Source: CALZKI01 sp045124055
GTDB taxonomy: Bacteria; Bacillota; Clostridia; Lachnospirales; Lachnospiraceae
Reading direction: 5' to 3'
Assembly (NCBI GenBank): GCA_045124055.1
Contig: JBGVKZ010000017.1
Span: 1 to 64,000, forward strand
DNA: 64,000 nt
Shown here: positions 34,351-42,654 of the stretch, piece by piece
Numbering within the stretch: position 1 is the stretch's first letter
How the letters are laid out: the number at the start of each line of letters is the position of its first letter
Translations under genes and position numbers: made by a program
The notes under the pieces: generated by a model
Told to the model about the DNA's origin: nothing
What the model saw: the letters and a program-made list of their open reading frames with translations, nothing else
The model's database searches: none

Positions 34351-34665
34351 ATGGCAGAATCAGATTTAAAATTTGATACAGATAAAATGCTAGAAGCAAG
34401 TAATGCATATTTAAGTGATGCCTCAGATATGAAAACATTGCGTGATAATTTAAAAAAAGCATTGGATGATTTAAAAAGCGGGTGGGACACTGAAGCAGGA
34501 GCAGCATTTTTTGCAAAATTTGAGGAAGATTGGTATGAGAATGTAGGAGACTATGCTGCCGTTATTGAATACATGGGCAATAATTTAGCACAGTGTAAAA
34601 CTGAGTATGACAGTGTCTATACGATGGCAGATAAAATCAGATTAAAAGATGCAGGCGAATGTTAA
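34351..34665 (+). CDS. WXG100-like protein
   Basis: This 104-residue helical hairpin has the turn LKSGWDTEAGAAFF, where W-D-T replaces W-x-G. The C-terminal helix has YDSVYTMADKI. It is likely a substrate or heterodimer partner. It lies 10 bases after the TPR gene and 63 bases before the tandem WXG100 pair. Confidence 0.75.
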   Translation: MAESDLKFDTDKMLEASNAYLSDASDMKTLRDNLKKALDDLKSGWDTEAGAAFFAKFEEDWYENVGDYAAVIEYMGNNLAQCKTEYDSVYTMADKIRLKDAGEC

Positions 34666-34728
34666 AAATTAGTTATATGTGCCATTTAGGCTTATACATA
34701 TAAAGTAAAAGGAGGGAGGTGAATACAT

Positions 34729-35025
34729 ATGTCAACAATTAAAATTACACCACAGGAATTAAGAGATGCAGCAACATATTTAGGAGACAGATTAGAAGCA
34801 ATTAGTGCAGAAGTTACATCATTAAAAAGTAAGATTGATGAGGTGACAGGAAACTGGGAAGGATCCGCACAGAGTACTTTTGTAGAAACATTTGAAAATG
34901 ATATGTATCCAATTATGAATGAAACATTACCAGACGTTATTAATGGTATTGCATCACAGTTAACAGGTGCGGCAGATGCAATAGAAACAGCAGATGCAGA
35001 GGTTGCAAACGCATTCAAAGGATAG
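34729..35025 (+). CDS. WXG100-family protein, tandem copy 1
   Basis: This 98-residue EsxA-like protein has the turn VTGNWEGSAQSTF (W-E-G) between two helices and a C-terminal ETADAEVANAF. A very strong GGAGGGAGGTG ribosome-binding site suggests high expression. It is about 94 percent identical at DNA level to the next gene (19 differences counted by eye), differing at only five residues. It is a likely secreted substrate or structural partner of EssC. Confidence 0.93.
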   Translation: MSTIKITPQELRDAATYLGDRLEAISAEVTSLKSKIDEVTGNWEGSAQSTFVETFENDMYPIMNETLPDVINGIASQLTGAADAIETADAEVANAFKG

Positions 35026-35047
35026 TATAATGAAAAGGAGAAAAAAT

Positions 35048-35344
35048 ATGTCAACAATTAAAATTACACCACAGGAATTAAGAGATGCAGCAACATATTT
35101 AGGAGACAGATTAGAAGCAATTAGTGCAGAAGTTACATCATTAAAGAGCAAGATTGATGAGGTGACAGGAAACTGGGAAGGATCTGCACAGAGCACTTTT
35201 GTAGAGAGTTTTGAAAATGATATGTATCCAATTATGAATGAAACATTACCAGACGTTATTAATGGTATTGCATCACAGTTGACAGGTGCGGCAGATGCAC
35301 TTGAAACAGCAGATACAGAAATTTCAAATGCTTTTAAAGGCTAA
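35048..35344 (+). CDS. WXG100-family protein, tandem copy 2
   Basis: This 98-residue near-duplicate of the previous gene has the same W-E-G turn and an altered C-terminal helix (ETADTEISNAF). ATG 35048 has GGAG at 35037-35040; an upstream in-frame ATG at 34994 lies inside copy 1 and is rejected. The first part of the gene is base-for-base identical to copy 1, with changes concentrated near the 3' end. This suggests a recent duplication or gene conversion, and possible heterodimers. Confidence 0.93.
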   Translation: MSTIKITPQELRDAATYLGDRLEAISAEVTSLKSKIDEVTGNWEGSAQSTFVESFENDMYPIMNETLPDVINGIASQLTGAADALETADTEISNAFKG

Positions 35345-35355
35345 ATTTAATTTAT

Positions 35356-35382
35356 TGTGGCGAAGATAATTTCTTCGCCACA
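35356..35382 (+). terminator. Strong hairpin after the WXG100 pair (partial terminator or 3' stabiliser)
   Basis: TGTGGCGAAGA (35356-35366) pairs perfectly with TCTTCGCCACA (35372-35382). It is followed only by CTTTATAAAAG, so termination is likely partial. It could raise WXG100 mRNA levels relative to downstream genes. Confidence 0.6.
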
Positions 35383-35405
35383 CTTTATAAAAGGGGAGAA
35401 ATTTT

Positions 35406-35960
35406 ATGAACAATTCATTTGAAATGAGAACAAAAGTATACTATGCACCATCTATGGGAAAGAAAATTTGGAAGCTGATATTAAATATAGGTTATTGGAT
35501 ATGTGTAGCTGCTTCTGGAATATTTGGTTTATTAGCATTACTTATGGGTGATTGGCCAATTTTACTAGGCTTCCTTCAGCCGATGATTATCCTTACAATA
35601 TTTCGTGCCATATTTAATAATAGCGCAAAAAATACAGTTCACTTTGAAGATGCTATGGTAAATGGAAAAATTACAGAGCAACAGATAGTGTTATATTATA
35701 CTCAGTTGAGTCTTAATAGAAAAAAATGGGAACACGTGATATATAAGATGAGTACGGCCAGTGTACGTGCATTGGAGTTTAGTAGTCAGTTTGGTTATCT
35801 TAAGATTTCTGCTTATATTTCAAAGCAAGTAGAGGGAAAAAGTGAAATACAGCAGTTAGATGACCATTATTTATATATAGAACCGAGAAAAGAAAAAGAG
35901 ATTATTAAATTCTTTAGTGATGTTGTAAAGGTTTCAATAAATTACATAGATGAAAACTAG
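35406..35960 (+). CDS. Two-span membrane protein (family A, YcxB-like)
   Basis: This 184-residue protein has two hydrophobic segments near residues 25-65 and a C-terminal soluble domain with LYYTQLSLNRKKWEHVIYKM and HYLYIEPRKEKEI. It is clearly related to the protein at 38096 (shared N-SFxMKT start, Y-T-Q-x-x-x-x-K-x-x-W-E-x-V-I-Y and HYLYIEP-G/R-KE). The layout resembles YcxB-like proteins. Lying right after T7SS substrates, it could be a membrane immunity factor or accessory protein; no direct evidence. Confidence 0.6.
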   Translation: MNNSFEMRTKVYYAPSMGKKIWKLILNIGYWICVAASGIFGLLALLMGDWPILLGFLQPMIILTIFRAIFNNSAKNTVHFEDAMVNGKITEQQIVLYYTQLSLNRKKWEHVIYKMSTASVRALEFSSQFGYLKISAYISKQVEGKSEIQQLDDHYLYIEPRKEKEIIKFFSDVVKVSINYIDEN

Positions 35961-36006
35961 AGAATAAACAAGATATACATATTTAAAATGGAAAAAGTGA
36001 AGGGGA

Positions 36007-36689
36007 ATAAAGAGGGAAATATTTAAGAATTATTTATATGATAAAAAGTTGGAAAATAAATCGACTGATAGTTGGTGTAAGCGAAAAACTACATATCAAA
36101 TTCTGAAAATATTTCAAAAATTACTTATCATCGTTGTAAGTCTGGGAGCTATATCAGTAGAAATGTACTTGCTCTCAGATTCAGAGGGAGTTGCATAGTG
36201 GATGTATGTTGTCGTTACGATTCTTCTGGTAGGTTTGGCCAGTGTACCATTATTGATAATGTATGGTGTAATGTGGGACACACAAGTTAAGTATGGTACA
36301 CCGTTTGAATTGCGTCAAAGACAATTTTGCATTTGTATGATGAAAAATTAGAATATGGATTTTATCGAAGCAGACCTGAAAAAGACAATGGTATTGCGTT
36401 ATCTGTATACAGAATTTCTTTCGAAAAGGTAGAGAAAGTAATATATGATGGGAAGAATAATGTACTTACGCTTAATGGCATAGGTGAATTAGTACCGTAT
36501 GCAAATTACCTGAAAGGAGAAGTGGGATATATAGATAATAAGAAAAAATCCCATGATATCTGGGAATTTTCTTTTATATTATGTTTTGAAAAAAGAGAAG
36601 AAATATTACAAATTTTGCAGGAAAAGTGTGGAAGTTCCAAATTAGTATATGTGAACAATAATCCAAAAGAATATGCATATTTTATGTAA
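36007..36689 (+). pseudogene. Broken copy of membrane-protein family B
   Basis: Translation in one frame from 36007 gives FKNYLYDKKLENK..., which aligns with the start of the intact gene at 36707 (FKEYPYNKKLEKE). It meets an in-frame TAG at 36196-36198, and near 36325-36328 the frame is lost in a run of four Ts where five would keep it. The rest (LHLYDEKLEYGFY to the end, 36327-36689) aligns well with its neighbours. No start codon is visible at the expected position. At least two independent lesions make it a pseudogene, unless an assembly error contributes. Confidence 0.8.
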
Positions 36690-36706
36690 AAAAGGAGTAA
36701 TGAAAA

Positions 36707-37384
36707 ATGGGGGAGTTTAAAGAGTATCCATATAATAAGAAATTGGAAAAAGAATTACTTGATAAGTGGTGTAGCAGGAAGCTGTTTTTTAATATTTGGA
36801 AAGTTGTTGTTATTGTGGCTTGGGTAGTAGCATTGCTGGCAACAGTAATCTGGCTGATAGTACTTCCAAAATTTTTATACGAAGAATTTATTTTGCTAGC
36901 AATAATTATGGCTCTAATAGTACCCGGATTGATATCCATTATTCCACTGGTTATCTGGGGAGTAAAATTAGAGTTAAGGCGTATATACGGAAGGCCTTTC
37001 GAATGGAGACATAGACAGTATTTACGGTTATATGATTCTAAGTTGGAATATGGTTTTTTTTATGGAGATATAGCAAAGGATAACGGGAAAAAAATAACAG
37101 TATATTCTATTTCATATGACAAACTTAAAAAAATAACATATGATGAAAAATATAAGGTTTTAACTTTTACCGGGATAGGAGAATTAAGTACATACATAGA
37201 GGGGGTCAGAGGACGTGCACAAGAAAAAATAGATGGACGTAAATTTTATGAGGATAGCGATTTTTCGTTTATTTTGTGTTTTGATCAATATGTAGAAGTT
37301 TTGGAAAAATTAGAAAAGTTGCAAAATGAGAATGATATTCTTTTTTTACATCTTCAAGAAGGAGAGAGAAATTATTTATATTAG
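36707..37384 (+). CDS. Two-span membrane protein (family B), copy 2
   Basis: This 225-residue protein has an acidic/aromatic start (MGEFKEYPYNKK), two hydrophobic spans (about residues 30-52 and 58-84) and a cytoplasmic C-terminal domain with LRLYDSKLEYGFFYG, YKVLTFTGIGE and DFSFILCFDQ. It is paralogous to the pseudogene upstream and the gene at 37407. Function unknown. Tandem divergent copies downstream of a T7SS effector resemble immunity-gene arrays, an inference only. RBS AAAGGAG precedes ATG 36707. Confidence 0.65.
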   Translation: MGEFKEYPYNKKLEKELLDKWCSRKLFFNIWKVVVIVAWVVALLATVIWLIVLPKFLYEEFILLAIIMALIVPGLISIIPLVIWGVKLELRRIYGRPFEWRHRQYLRLYDSKLEYGFFYGDIAKDNGKKITVYSISYDKLKKITYDEKYKVLTFTGIGELSTYIEGVRGRAQEKIDGRKFYEDSDFSFILCFDQYVEVLEKLEKLQNENDILFLHLQEGERNYLY

Positions 37385-37406
37385 GTATGAGGGGAAAAGA
37401 GAGTTT

Positions 37407-38084
37407 ATGGCTGACAATATAAATGGAATTAGAGAATATAAATATAAAAAATGGGAGGATAGAAAATATGTAAGAAAATGGTGTTCCAGAAAAAAAGGAT
37501 ATTATATTGTTCCTATCATATTACTCATTTTGACACTATTTATGTGGATGCCATTTTTTATAAATGCAGTAGAATTTTTAAGTACAGATAGTAATAGACA
37601 AAGTAAAGGAGATCAAATGATGGCTGTTGTGAGAAGTACGATAATTCCGTGGGTACTCAGTTACATACTGCCTAATATTTATAGAGAATATATAGAAAAG
37701 ATTGGAGAACCATTTGGTATAAGAAAAAATAAAACGCTAAGAATATATGAATCCCGTTTGGAATATTCATATCAGAGGTTTATAACTAAACGGGTGTTTG
37801 TATACACGATTCTATTTGACGAATTAAACAGGGTTACCTATGAAGAAGATTATAATGTGTTGACTTTAACTGGAGTGGCAGAAAAAGTTCAATATGAAGA
37901 TAATATGCGAAGTGAAGTAGTGCCAGAGTATAATCCGAGAGTTTTTTTCAGAGATAGTCGTTTTTCTTTTATTCTGGCATTCGAGGAAAAAGAGGAAATT
38001 ATTGCTCTTTTAAAAAGTAAACAAAAGAAAGAAGGAGAGGAACCTACTTTAATGTATCTTGGAAAAAGAATATATTTACAATAA
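37407..38084 (+). CDS. Two-span membrane protein (family B), copy 3
   Basis: This 225-residue paralogue of the preceding gene shares the layout WCSRKKGYY, two spans, LRIYESRLEYSYQ, YNVLTLTGVAE and RFSFILAFEEKEE. ATG 37407 follows GAGGGGAAAAGAG; the longer frame upstream (from 37326) overlaps the previous gene and is not supported. Sequence divergence from copy 2 is considerable, so the copies may recognise different partners. Confidence 0.65.
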   Translation: MADNINGIREYKYKKWEDRKYVRKWCSRKKGYYIVPIILLILTLFMWMPFFINAVEFLSTDSNRQSKGDQMMAVVRSTIIPWVLSYILPNIYREYIEKIGEPFGIRKNKTLRIYESRLEYSYQRFITKRVFVYTILFDELNRVTYEEDYNVLTLTGVAEKVQYEDNMRSEVVPEYNPRVFFRDSRFSFILAFEEKEEIIALLKSKQKKEGEEPTLMYLGKRIYLQ

Positions 38085-38095
38085 AGGGGAAAAAG

Positions 38096-38635
38096 ATGAA
38101 TATATCATTTCAGATGAAAACGAGACCGAGTTATATAAAACCAAAACAAAAAAAATCGAAGAAACTAGCATTCACTCTAGTTATTGTGGTGGTAATATTT
38201 TTGATTTTATCATTGGTTAATGGTGTGTCAATAGGTTCAGTCGTGGCAATAGGTGGTGGGTTAGGAATTTTCCGAACTATTTATATATTAAAAAACTATG
38301 CTAGGAGATCCGATTTTATATCAGATAGTACTGAAATGGCATTAGTAAAAGGTCAAATAACGAAAGAACAGACGATACTTCACTATACACAAATGGATAT
38401 GAAAAAAGGAGCGTGGGAAAATGTAATTTATTGGATTGATAATCCAAGCATTGAACTGTTAGAATTTTGCAATAATTCGGGTTTCCTTAGAATATGTGCC
38501 AATATAGTAAGAAGTGTCGGAGAAAAAAGAAAAATTGAGAAGAAAGAGCACTATTTATATATTGAGCCAGGAAAAGAAGATGAAGTATTAGGATATATAC
38601 GTGGTGTGACGAATATACCTATTACATTCAAATAA
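38096..38635 (+). CDS. Two-span membrane protein (family A), copy 2
   Basis: This 179-residue homologue of the protein at 35406 has a basic N-terminus, two hydrophobic segments (about residues 26-58) and a C-terminal domain with HYTQMDMKKGAWENVIYWI and HYLYIEPGKEDEV. It is the last gene of the secretion locus and lies 11 bases after family B copy 3. Function unknown. Confidence 0.6.
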   Translation: MNISFQMKTRPSYIKPKQKKSKKLAFTLVIVVVIFLILSLVNGVSIGSVVAIGGGLGIFRTIYILKNYARRSDFISDSTEMALVKGQITKEQTILHYTQMDMKKGAWENVIYWIDNPSIELLEFCNNSGFLRICANIVRSVGEKRKIEKKEHYLYIEPGKEDEVLGYIRGVTNIPITFK

Positions 38636-38702
38636 CTACAAAAAATCTGGCAAACCTTCAAGGATTATACAGCCCTTGTCAACATTTGTCGATGACAATT
38701 TC

Positions 38703-38742
38703 TTTACGAAGAAAAGAAATTATGATAAGATTTTCTCGTAAA
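38703..38742 (+). other. Hairpin in the 296-base gap after the secretion locus
   Basis: TTTACGA and TCGTAAA bracket a 26-base interior with further GAAAA/TTTTC pairing. It lies just before the terminator; no function is assigned. Apart from this hairpin and the terminator, I see nothing in the gap 38636-38931. Confidence 0.4.
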
Positions 38743-38750
38743 AGGGGAAG

Positions 38751-38799
38751 ATAAGCAATATATAACCGAGATTTATGGTTGTGTATTGCTTATTTTTTT
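38751..38799 (+). terminator. Terminator closing the T7SS locus
   Basis: ATAAGCAATA (38751-38760) pairs with TATTGCTTAT (38784-38793), with inner pairing AACC/GGTT, followed by seven Ts. Confidence 0.85.
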
Positions 38800-38931
38800 G
38801 GTAACCGATATTTCCCAGTTTATGAAATGATAATAACCAATGTTTACCAATTTCTTAAATTTTTATAACCACTGGAAAGTAGGGCATTTTTTTGATATAG
38901 TAATAATAAGAATGGAAAAAGGAGGAACTTA

Positions 38932-40287
38932 ATGAGTAGATACGGAGCGATTGATAAAGAAACAGAAAAATTATTAGAAGTATGCAAGGCACACGACAAA
39001 ATTCCGCCAGATTTATATGAAAAACTTGGAGTAAAAAGGGGACTTCGTGACAATGATGGAAATGGTGTGTTGACAGGAATTACCAACATTTCTAAAATTG
39101 ATGCCTTTGAAATGATAGATGGAAAGAAAACGCCATGTGAAGGAAAATTATGGTATCGTGGCTATAACGTAATAGATTTGATTAAAGGCTTTGAGGGAAA
39201 AAGATATGGCTTTGAAGAAGTCGCATACCTCCTTATTTTTGGCGAATTACCAAGCGAAGAACAATTACAGGAATTTAAGGGAATGATTGTAAAATGCAGA
39301 CAATTACCTACGAACTTTACTCGTGACGTTATTATGAAAGCACCAAGTAAAGATTTGATGAATTCCCTTACAAGAAGTGTGTTGACATTAGCTTCCTATG
39401 ATGAGGATTTAGGTAATCAGGATTTAAAATCTCAGCTAATTCAGTGTATTAAGCTGATGAGTGTATTCCCAATGCTCTCAGTATATGGCTATCATGCCTA
39501 CAACCATTATGTGAATGACGAAAGTTTATACATTCATAGACCACAGGAAGATCTGTCAACAGCAGAAAATCTGCTTTTGATGCTTCGCCCTGATAAAAAA
39601 TATACTGCTTTGGAAGCAAAAGTTTTAGACATTGCATTAGTTTTACATATGGAACACGGTGGCGGTAATAACTCTACATTCACAACCAGAGTAGTTACTT
39701 CATCTGGCTCAGACACCTATTCGGTTATGGCTGCGGCACTTTCTTCATTGAAGGGACCAAAACATGGCGGTGCTAACATTAAAGTTGTGGAAATGATGAA
39801 TGCTCTAAAGGAAGAAGTCAAAGATGTTACCGATGAAGAACAGGTAAAAGATTACTTGGAGAGATTGTTAGATAAGAAGGCTTTTGATAAAAAAGGACTT
39901 ATTTATGGTATGGGACACGCCGTTTACTCTTTGTCTGACCCGAGAGCCCAGGTGTTCAAGCAATTTGTTGAAAAATTAGCTGTGGAAAAAGGTAGAAATG
40001 AAGACTTTGCACTTTACAGTATGGTAGAGAAACTTGCTCCACAGGTGATTGCCGAAAAACGCCATATTTACAAAGGTGTTAGTGCTAATGTAGATTTTTA
40101 TAGCGGTTTTGTGTACAGTATGCTGGATATTCCACTGGAACTTTATACACCAATTTTTGCTATTGCCAGAATTGTAGGCTGGAGTGCACATAGGATGGAA
40201 GAATTAGTGAATATTGACAAGATTATTCGCCCGGCGTATAAGAGTATTATGGAAGAAAGAGAATATCCAAAGATGGAAGAAAGATAA
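38932..40287 (+). CDS. gltA: Citrate synthase
   Basis: This 451-residue enzyme condenses acetyl-CoA and oxaloacetate to citrate. Catalytic regions are visible: MEHGGGNNSTFTTRV, GPKHGGAN with the substrate histidine, GMGHAVYSLSDPRAQVF with the second histidine, and NVDFYSGFVYSMLDIP with the catalytic aspartate. In strict anaerobes it usually serves glutamate synthesis. AAGGAGG is well placed before ATG 38932. No aconitase or isocitrate dehydrogenase gene is adjacent. The only candidate promoter seen, TATAGT near 38896, is weak. Confidence 0.94.
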   Translation: MSRYGAIDKETEKLLEVCKAHDKIPPDLYEKLGVKRGLRDNDGNGVLTGITNISKIDAFEMIDGKKTPCEGKLWYRGYNVIDLIKGFEGKRYGFEEVAYLLIFGELPSEEQLQEFKGMIVKCRQLPTNFTRDVIMKAPSKDLMNSLTRSVLTLASYDEDLGNQDLKSQLIQCIKLMSVFPMLSVYGYHAYNHYVNDESLYIHRPQEDLSTAENLLLMLRPDKKYTALEAKVLDIALVLHMEHGGGNNSTFTTRVVTSSGSDTYSVMAAALSSLKGPKHGGANIKVVEMMNALKEEVKDVTDEEQVKDYLERLLDKKAFDKKGLIYGMGHAVYSLSDPRAQVFKQFVEKLAVEKGRNEDFALYSMVEKLAPQVIAEKRHIYKGVSANVDFYSGFVYSMLDIPLELYTPIFAIARIVGWSAHRMEELVNIDKIIRPAYKSIMEEREYPKMEER

Positions 40288-40309
40288 TAAATGTAAAGGA
40301 GATAAATAT

Positions 40310-40477
40310 ATGACTGGTTTAATTTATTTAATTATAGCATTTTTATTTGTAGGAGGAAGTGCTTTTTTAGCTTTCCTTTGTCTTAAAAAATATAATGGTA
40401 ATATGGGTACTAACATTGGTAAACACAACAATGCAAGATGGGGAATGGACGAAGGTCAGGAAAAAGACTGGTATTAA
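40310..40477 (+). CDS. Small single-span membrane protein
   Basis: This 55-residue protein has a hydrophobic N-terminal segment (GLIYLIIAFLFVGGSAFLAFL) and a polar tail ending EGQEKDWY. ATG 40310 has AAAGGAG nine bases upstream, 22 bases after gltA. It was probably co-transcribed with gltA before the terminator. No family recognised. Confidence 0.6.
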   Translation: MTGLIYLIIAFLFVGGSAFLAFLCLKKYNGNMGTNIGKHNNARWGMDEGQEKDWY

Positions 40478-40487
40478 AGGAATGAGG

Positions 40488-40522
40488 GCGGAAGAACACA
40501 AGTCTTCCGCTTTATTTTTATT
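40488..40522 (+). terminator. Terminator after gltA and the small membrane gene
   Basis: GCGGAAGA pairs with TCTTCCGC, followed by TTTATTTTTATTTT. Confidence 0.85.
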
Positions 40523-40544
40523 TTATATTTTCTTCATTTTTCGT

Positions 40545-40592
40545 ATATTGTACTGGAGAGCAAATGACATTAAAATGTAAAACGTACAATAT
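40545..40592. repeat. Inverted repeat ATATTGTAC / GTACAATAT upstream of the zinc-ribbon gene
   Basis: These are perfect 9-base arms at 40545-40553 and 40584-40592. The right arm contains a TACAAT-like -10. It may be an operator or chance AT-rich symmetry. Confidence 0.35.
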
Positions 40593-40633
40593 AGGAAATA
40601 TGTATAAAATGTTTAAGAAAGAAGGATATTTGA

Positions 40634-41026
40634 ATGAGAGAAAAGTTTGCCCGATTTATGATGGGTAGATATGGTGTAGACCAGTTTTCAAAGTTTTTAG
40701 CAATTTTCACGATAGTTTTAATGGTTTTAGGGCTTTTTATACACCCAGCGATTTATTATTTAGGAATTGCGGGAATGATATATATGTATTTTAGAATGTT
40801 TTCTAAAAACTATGCAAAACGTCGTGCAGAAAACGATTGGTATTTAAAGAGAACTTATACTATAAGGAACTGGTATGAAAAGCAAAAGAGAATGTTTAAA
40901 CTTAGAAAAACACATAAGGTCTTCAAATGTCCTACTTGCAAGCAGAAAATTAAAGTGCCAAAGGGCAGAGGCAAAATTGAAATCAGATGTACTAAGTGTA
41001 GCACTAAGTTTATAAAAAGGAGCTGA
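40634..41026 (+). CDS. Membrane protein with C-terminal zinc ribbon
   Basis: This 130-residue protein has two spans (about residues 20-42 and 44-60), a basic linker and a C-terminal four-cysteine zinc ribbon (CPTCKQKIKVP...IRCTKCSTKF). It precedes a DUF5685-like gene and a J-protein gene in a compact unit. Its stop codon (TGA 41024-41026) lies five bases before the proposed ATT start of the next gene, so reinitiation is likely. Function unknown; a role in protein quality control is suggested only by the J-protein neighbour. Confidence 0.75.
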   Translation: MREKFARFMMGRYGVDQFSKFLAIFTIVLMVLGLFIHPAIYYLGIAGMIYMYFRMFSKNYAKRRAENDWYLKRTYTIRNWYEKQKRMFKLRKTHKVFKCPTCKQKIKVPKGRGKIEIRCTKCSTKFIKRS

Positions 41027-41031
41027 TTGAA

Positions 41032-41862
41032 ATTTTTGGGTATGTAGTTGTCAACCAAAGCGATTTAAGATTTCGAGAATATGATATATATAGAGGATAT
41101 TATTGTGGCCTTTGTCATTCATTAAAAGACCGTTTTGGGTTGGCAGGACAGATGACTTTAAGTTACGATATGACCTTTTTAGTTATGTTGTTGACCAGTT
41201 TGTATGAACCGGTTGACAATCGAGATAAAAAGAGGTGTATTGCACACCCTGTGAAAAAGCAATGTTGCATCAGCAATGAATATACCGATTATGTAGCCGA
41301 TATGACGGTTTTGTTATCCTATTATAAATGTCAGGACGACTGGCAGGATGAAAAGAAAATTCTGAAAAAAATCTATGGTGACATTTTGCGTGGAAAAACT
41401 AAGAGAAAACAGGATTTTTATAAGCAAAAAGAAGATGTCATTGTGGAAAATTTAAAGCATTTATCTGAGGCAGAAAAAAGAAATGAGACAGACTTAGATA
41501 TTGTGGCAGGATATTTTGGAAATATTCTTGCTGAATTATTTGTGGTAAAAGAAGATGAATGGAGTGACAATTTAAGAAAAATCGGTTATTATCTAGGCAA
41601 GTATATTTACATTATGGACGCATATGATGATTTGGAAAAGGATATAAAGAAAAATAATTATAATCCTTTCATAGAAAAAATGTGCAATACCGATAATTTT
41701 GATTATTTTGTAAAAGAAATTCTAACCATTATGGCTTCAGAATGTGCGAAAGAATTTGAAAAACTTCCGCTTTTAGAAAACGTAGAAATCCTACGCAATA
41801 TTTTGTATTCTGGTGTTTGGACGAAATACGAAATGGTGAAGGAAAAAAGGAGTAAAGCATAG
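41032..41862 (+). CDS. DUF5685-like protein, apparent ATT start codon
   Basis: This is a 276-residue protein if translation begins at ATT 41032. The residues after it (FGYVVVNQSDLRFREYD, then YYCGLCHSLKDRFG) look like the conserved N-terminus of the family, including the CxxC pair, yet no ATG, GTG or TTG is in frame before TTG 41140, which would delete that region. AAAAAGGAG sits nine bases before the ATT. One substitution from ATG would explain it. The remainder is helical and resembles a polyprenyl-synthase-like all-alpha fold (DAYDDLEKD). Function unknown. Confidence 0.7.
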   Translation: MFGYVVVNQSDLRFREYDIYRGYYCGLCHSLKDRFGLAGQMTLSYDMTFLVMLLTSLYEPVDNRDKKRCIAHPVKKQCCISNEYTDYVADMTVLLSYYKCQDDWQDEKKILKKIYGDILRGKTKRKQDFYKQKEDVIVENLKHLSEAEKRNETDLDIVAGYFGNILAELFVVKEDEWSDNLRKIGYYLGKYIYIMDAYDDLEKDIKKNNYNPFIEKMCNTDNFDYFVKEILTIMASECAKEFEKLPLLENVEILRNILYSGVWTKYEMVKEKRSKA

Positions 41863-42624
41863 ATGAGAGATCCCTATGAGGTGCTTGGCGTACCTCGCGG
41901 TGCTAGTGATGAAGAAGTAAAAAAAGCATATCGAAAATTGAGTCGCAAATATCACCCAGATGCGAATATCAATAATCCGAATAAAGATGCTGCGGAAGAA
42001 AAATTTAAAGAAGTGCAGCAGGCTTATAAAAGCATTATGGACAAAGATAGTTCATATAATCAGAGTGGCTATGGAAACGGCTATGGTAATAGTGGCTATG
42101 GCGGTAGCTATGGTGGCTATGGTCGTTCTACAGGTGGCTATGGTGGTTTCGGAGATTTTGGCGGTTTCGGAGGATTTGGCGGCTTTGGAGACTTTGGTGG
42201 ATATAGCAATCGTTCCACCAGTGAAGATGGCGACGATATGTATTTTAATGCAGCAGCCAGATACATTCAGAACCAGAGTTATGATGAAGCTTTAAACGTA
42301 TTAAAGTCTATCAGTAATCACAATGGAAAATGGTATTATTATAGTGCCATTGCCCATTATGGAAAGGGTAATCAGGCGACGGCCCTTGAACATATTCAAA
42401 GGGCAATGAATATTGAACCAAATAATGTAGAATACCAGAGGACATATAGCCAGATAAAAAATGGTAGCAACTGGTATCAGGGTATGGGCAGAACCTACCA
42501 TACACCAACTATGTCAGGCAATGGTTTTTGTTTAAAATTATGCCTTGCTAACTTGCTTTGTAATATGTGCTGTGGCAGCGGTGGTATGTGTTGTGGCAGC
42601 GGATACCGCGGCACACCATACTAA
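41863..42624 (+). CDS. J-domain (DnaJ-like) co-chaperone
   Basis: This 253-residue protein starts directly after the DUF5685-like stop. The N-terminal J domain (about residues 1-65) keeps the HPD motif in KYHPDAN, so it should stimulate an Hsp70 (DnaK) ATPase. A Gly/Tyr/Phe-rich linker (about 68-120), a helical TPR-like part (about 125-195) and a cysteine/glycine-rich tail (CCGSGGMCCGSG) follow. It lacks the DnaJ zinc fingers and C-terminal substrate domain, so it is a specialised J protein rather than DnaJ. Confidence 0.88.
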   Translation: MRDPYEVLGVPRGASDEEVKKAYRKLSRKYHPDANINNPNKDAAEEKFKEVQQAYKSIMDKDSSYNQSGYGNGYGNSGYGGSYGGYGRSTGGYGGFGDFGGFGGFGGFGDFGGYSNRSTSEDGDDMYFNAAARYIQNQSYDEALNVLKSISNHNGKWYYYSAIAHYGKGNQATALEHIQRAMNIEPNNVEYQRTYSQIKNGSNWYQGMGRTYHTPTMSGNGFCLKLCLANLLCNMCCGSGGMCCGSGYRGTPY

Positions 42625-42654
42625 AGTATAAAATAGACAGTGTGATACACTATA

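Noticed and set aside
41960..42295. 111-codon alternate-frame ORF in the J-protein gene and the apparent tandem repeat there
   Set aside because: The repeats are the Gly/Tyr/Phe-rich linker codons of the J protein; the alternate frame is a by-product of that low complexity.
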